From: Porphyromonas sp. oral taxon 275
GTDB lineage: Bacteria; Bacteroidota; Bacteroidia; Bacteroidales; Porphyromonadaceae
Reading direction: 5' to 3'
Assembly: GCF_018127745.1 (NCBI RefSeq)
Contig: NZ_CP072333.1
Coordinates: forward strand, 620,001 to 684,000
DNA: 64,000 bases
Positions 62,932-64,000 of the stretch are shown here, one piece after another. A model generated the notes under the pieces. That model was not told the origin of the DNA. It did no database searches and saw only the letters and a list, made by a program, of their open reading frames with translations. Each line of letters begins with the position of its first letter. The stretch's first letter is position 1. Made by a program: the position numbers and the translations under genes.

Positions 62932-64000
62932 TTACTTGCGGCGGGAGGCAGCGCCCGTGGCTGCCGTGGGGTCTTGCTCCTTCGCTCGCTTCGTCCCCAG
63001 CTGCTCGAGCTGCTGCCTGAGGCGAGCCTCCTCACTAGTCCAGATGCGGTGCTTGACCTCAGCAGGGCTGGCCTCCTGGCTGGTGCCCGGGTGGACGATG
63101 AGGGCGTACTTGAAGCGTAGGATCTTCTTGCACTTCTCCTCCAGCAGTTGCGCGGGGATCTCTCCCTTGCTTAGGGCTTGCTCCAGCTCCCGTAGGGCCT
63201 GCTGCGGCTGAGGGGGGCCAAGGAGGATGTCGTTGCCTGCTAGTAGCGCTGCGACGATCAGGGACTCTCCAGGCTTCACCTGTGCTCCTTTCATCTCGAG
63301 GGCATCGGTGAAGATTAGCCCCTTGAAGCCCATCTGCCTCTGGAGTAGGTCGGTTGTGATCGCTTGGCTTAGGGAGGCGGGGCGCCCCGTAGAGTCATAG
63401 GCGGGGACACGTAGGTGGGCTGTCATCACGCCTCCATAGCCCGCAGCGAAGTAGCTGCGGAAGGGCACGAGCTCGAGGGCCTCCATACGCGCCTTGCTGG
63501 CGTTGACACTCGGGAGCGTCTTGTGCGAGTCCTCGGAGGTGTCGCCATGGCCAGGGAAGTGCTTGGCTACGGAGAGGACGCCACCCGACTCGAGCCCTCG
63601 GGCGTAGGCCAGTGCTCCACGCTTGACCTCTTCCACGGTGCTGCCGAAGCTACGCGTGCCGATGACAGGATTGCGCGGATTGCTGTTGACGTCCAGCACG
63701 GGGGCGAAGTTGATGTGTATCCCCATGAGGCGGCATTGGCGGGCGACCTCACGGCCGTAGGCCTCGAGGAGCTGGGTGGAGGCGGCTGCGATCTGCTGGC
63801 TGCGTGGATAGCGCGGGGCATCCTTGAGGCGCATATAGAGCCCCCATTCGCCGTCGAGGGCGATGAGCAGGGGTGTACGGGCTGCCTGCTGTAGGCGGAG
63901 GGTAAGCTGGCGCTGCTCTGCCAGCAGTCCCTTCTGGAAGAGGATGCCACCCCACTGCTCGCGCTTTAGGCGCTCCAGCAGCTGTGTGCTATCGGCGGGG
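62932..64000 (-). CDS. Glycoside hydrolase family 3 beta-N-acetylhexosaminidase (5' end beyond window)
   Basis: The gene runs off the right edge; the frame is open to the last full codon. About 356 residues are visible. Upstream of the first in-frame Met (63834) the frame reads QWGGILFQKG...PLLIALDGEWGLYM, typical GH3, so that Met is not the start. Motifs: FAPVLDVNSNPRNPVIGTRSFGS, KHFPGHGDTSEDSHKTLP (general acid His/Asp dyad of NagZ) and the nucleophile Asp in LIFTDALEMKG. It removes GlcNAc from peptidoglycan fragments. The end after the GH3 barrel is short; the C-terminal serine hydrolase-type domain often fused in Bacteroidetes is missing. Confidence 0.92.
   Translation of the reverse strand, partial: PADSTQLLERLKREQWGGILFQKGLLAEQRQLTLRLQQAARTPLLIALDGEWGLYMRLKDAPRYPRSQQIAAASTQLLEAYGREVARQCRLMGIHINFAPVLDVNSNPRNPVIGTRSFGSTVEEVKRGALAYARGLESGGVLSVAKHFPGHGDTSEDSHKTLPSVNASKARMEALELVPFRSYFAAGYGGVMTAHLRVPAYDSTGRPASLSQAITTDLLQRQMGFKGLIFTDALEMKGAQVKPGESLIVAALLAGNDILLGPPQPQQALRELEQALSKGEIPAQLLEEKCKKILRFKYALIVHPGTSQEASPAEVKHRIWTSEEARLRQQLEQLGTKRAKEQDPTAATGAASRRK

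Overview
The window looks like a stretch of chromosome from a GC-rich member of the Bacteroidales, most likely Porphyromonas or a close relative. Three things support this. The promoters that can be recognised are of the Bacteroidetes kind (TTTG, about 19-20 bases, TAnnTTTG). One gene matches PorX, a regulator of type IX secretion, in both architecture and length. The housekeeping genes also fit: a bacterial V-type ATPase with a DUF2764 protein, fused KorA plus KorB, PepD, a fused MsrAB, and a TonB-dependent receptor with a carboxypeptidase-regulatory-like N-domain. The genus is an inference.

Layout. 1-3.5 kb: an unknown membrane-anchored protein, DNA polymerase IV, tRNA-Met and gcvT. 3.5-4.4 kb: a gene-poor stretch with a short minus-strand transcription unit and a repeat array. 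4.4-10.1 kb: parA, parB, a DUF5683 protein, an MltD-like lytic transglycosylase, a sugar nucleotidyltransferase and a DUF5020 protein, all on plus. 10.2-19.7 kb: a minus-strand block with a TonB receptor, tRNA-Arg, a PorT-like barrel, a LysM/PBP1-like protein, an M48 lipoprotein, rsgA, frr and pyrH. 20.2-28.6 kb: the V-ATPase operon (E, DUF2764, A, B, D, I, K), interrupted by an S51 peptidase gene. 29.1-32.2 kb: porX, a HAD hydrolase and gpmA. 32.5-40.5 kb: a minus-strand block with tRNA-Thr, a hypothetical gene, msrAB, mazG, dsbD and a stand-alone copy of its N-domain, an RluA-family pseudouridine synthase, a small membrane protein and a FtsB/DivIC-like gene. 41.1-44.9 kb: prfB with a programmed frameshift, an OmpH-like lipoprotein, a 71-residue membrane protein and pepD. 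45.2-58.4 kb: a surface polysaccharide cluster whose middle is visibly richer in A+T. 59.3-64 kb: korAB, udk and a GH3 glycosidase cut by the window end.

How the genes work together. The polysaccharide cluster encodes an initiating phosphosugar transferase, the UDP-ManNAcA route (WecB, WecC), a UDP-glucose dehydrogenase, five glycosyltransferases, an acetyltransferase, a Wzx flippase and a candidate Wzy polymerase. That is nearly a full Wzx/Wzy pathway, with no export genes in view. The V-ATPase ring subunit carries residues associated with sodium-binding rings.

The least expected structure is a family of intergenic arrays at about 4.0, 13.6, 19.9, 28.8, 33.4, 40.8 and 58.6 kb. Each is built on a strict grid of an 18-bp quasi-palindrome (type CTGAGGGATATCAGTCAG) plus a 4-bp spacer, so the period is 22 bp. 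Two arrays also hold an AT-rich unit on the same grid. Other items worth a look are two pairs of hairpins with identical or near-identical tips on different clamp stems, a perfect 153-bp tandem duplication over the 3' end of mazG, a 24-bp in-frame duplication at the start of the S51 gene, and a duplicated DsbD N-domain gene.
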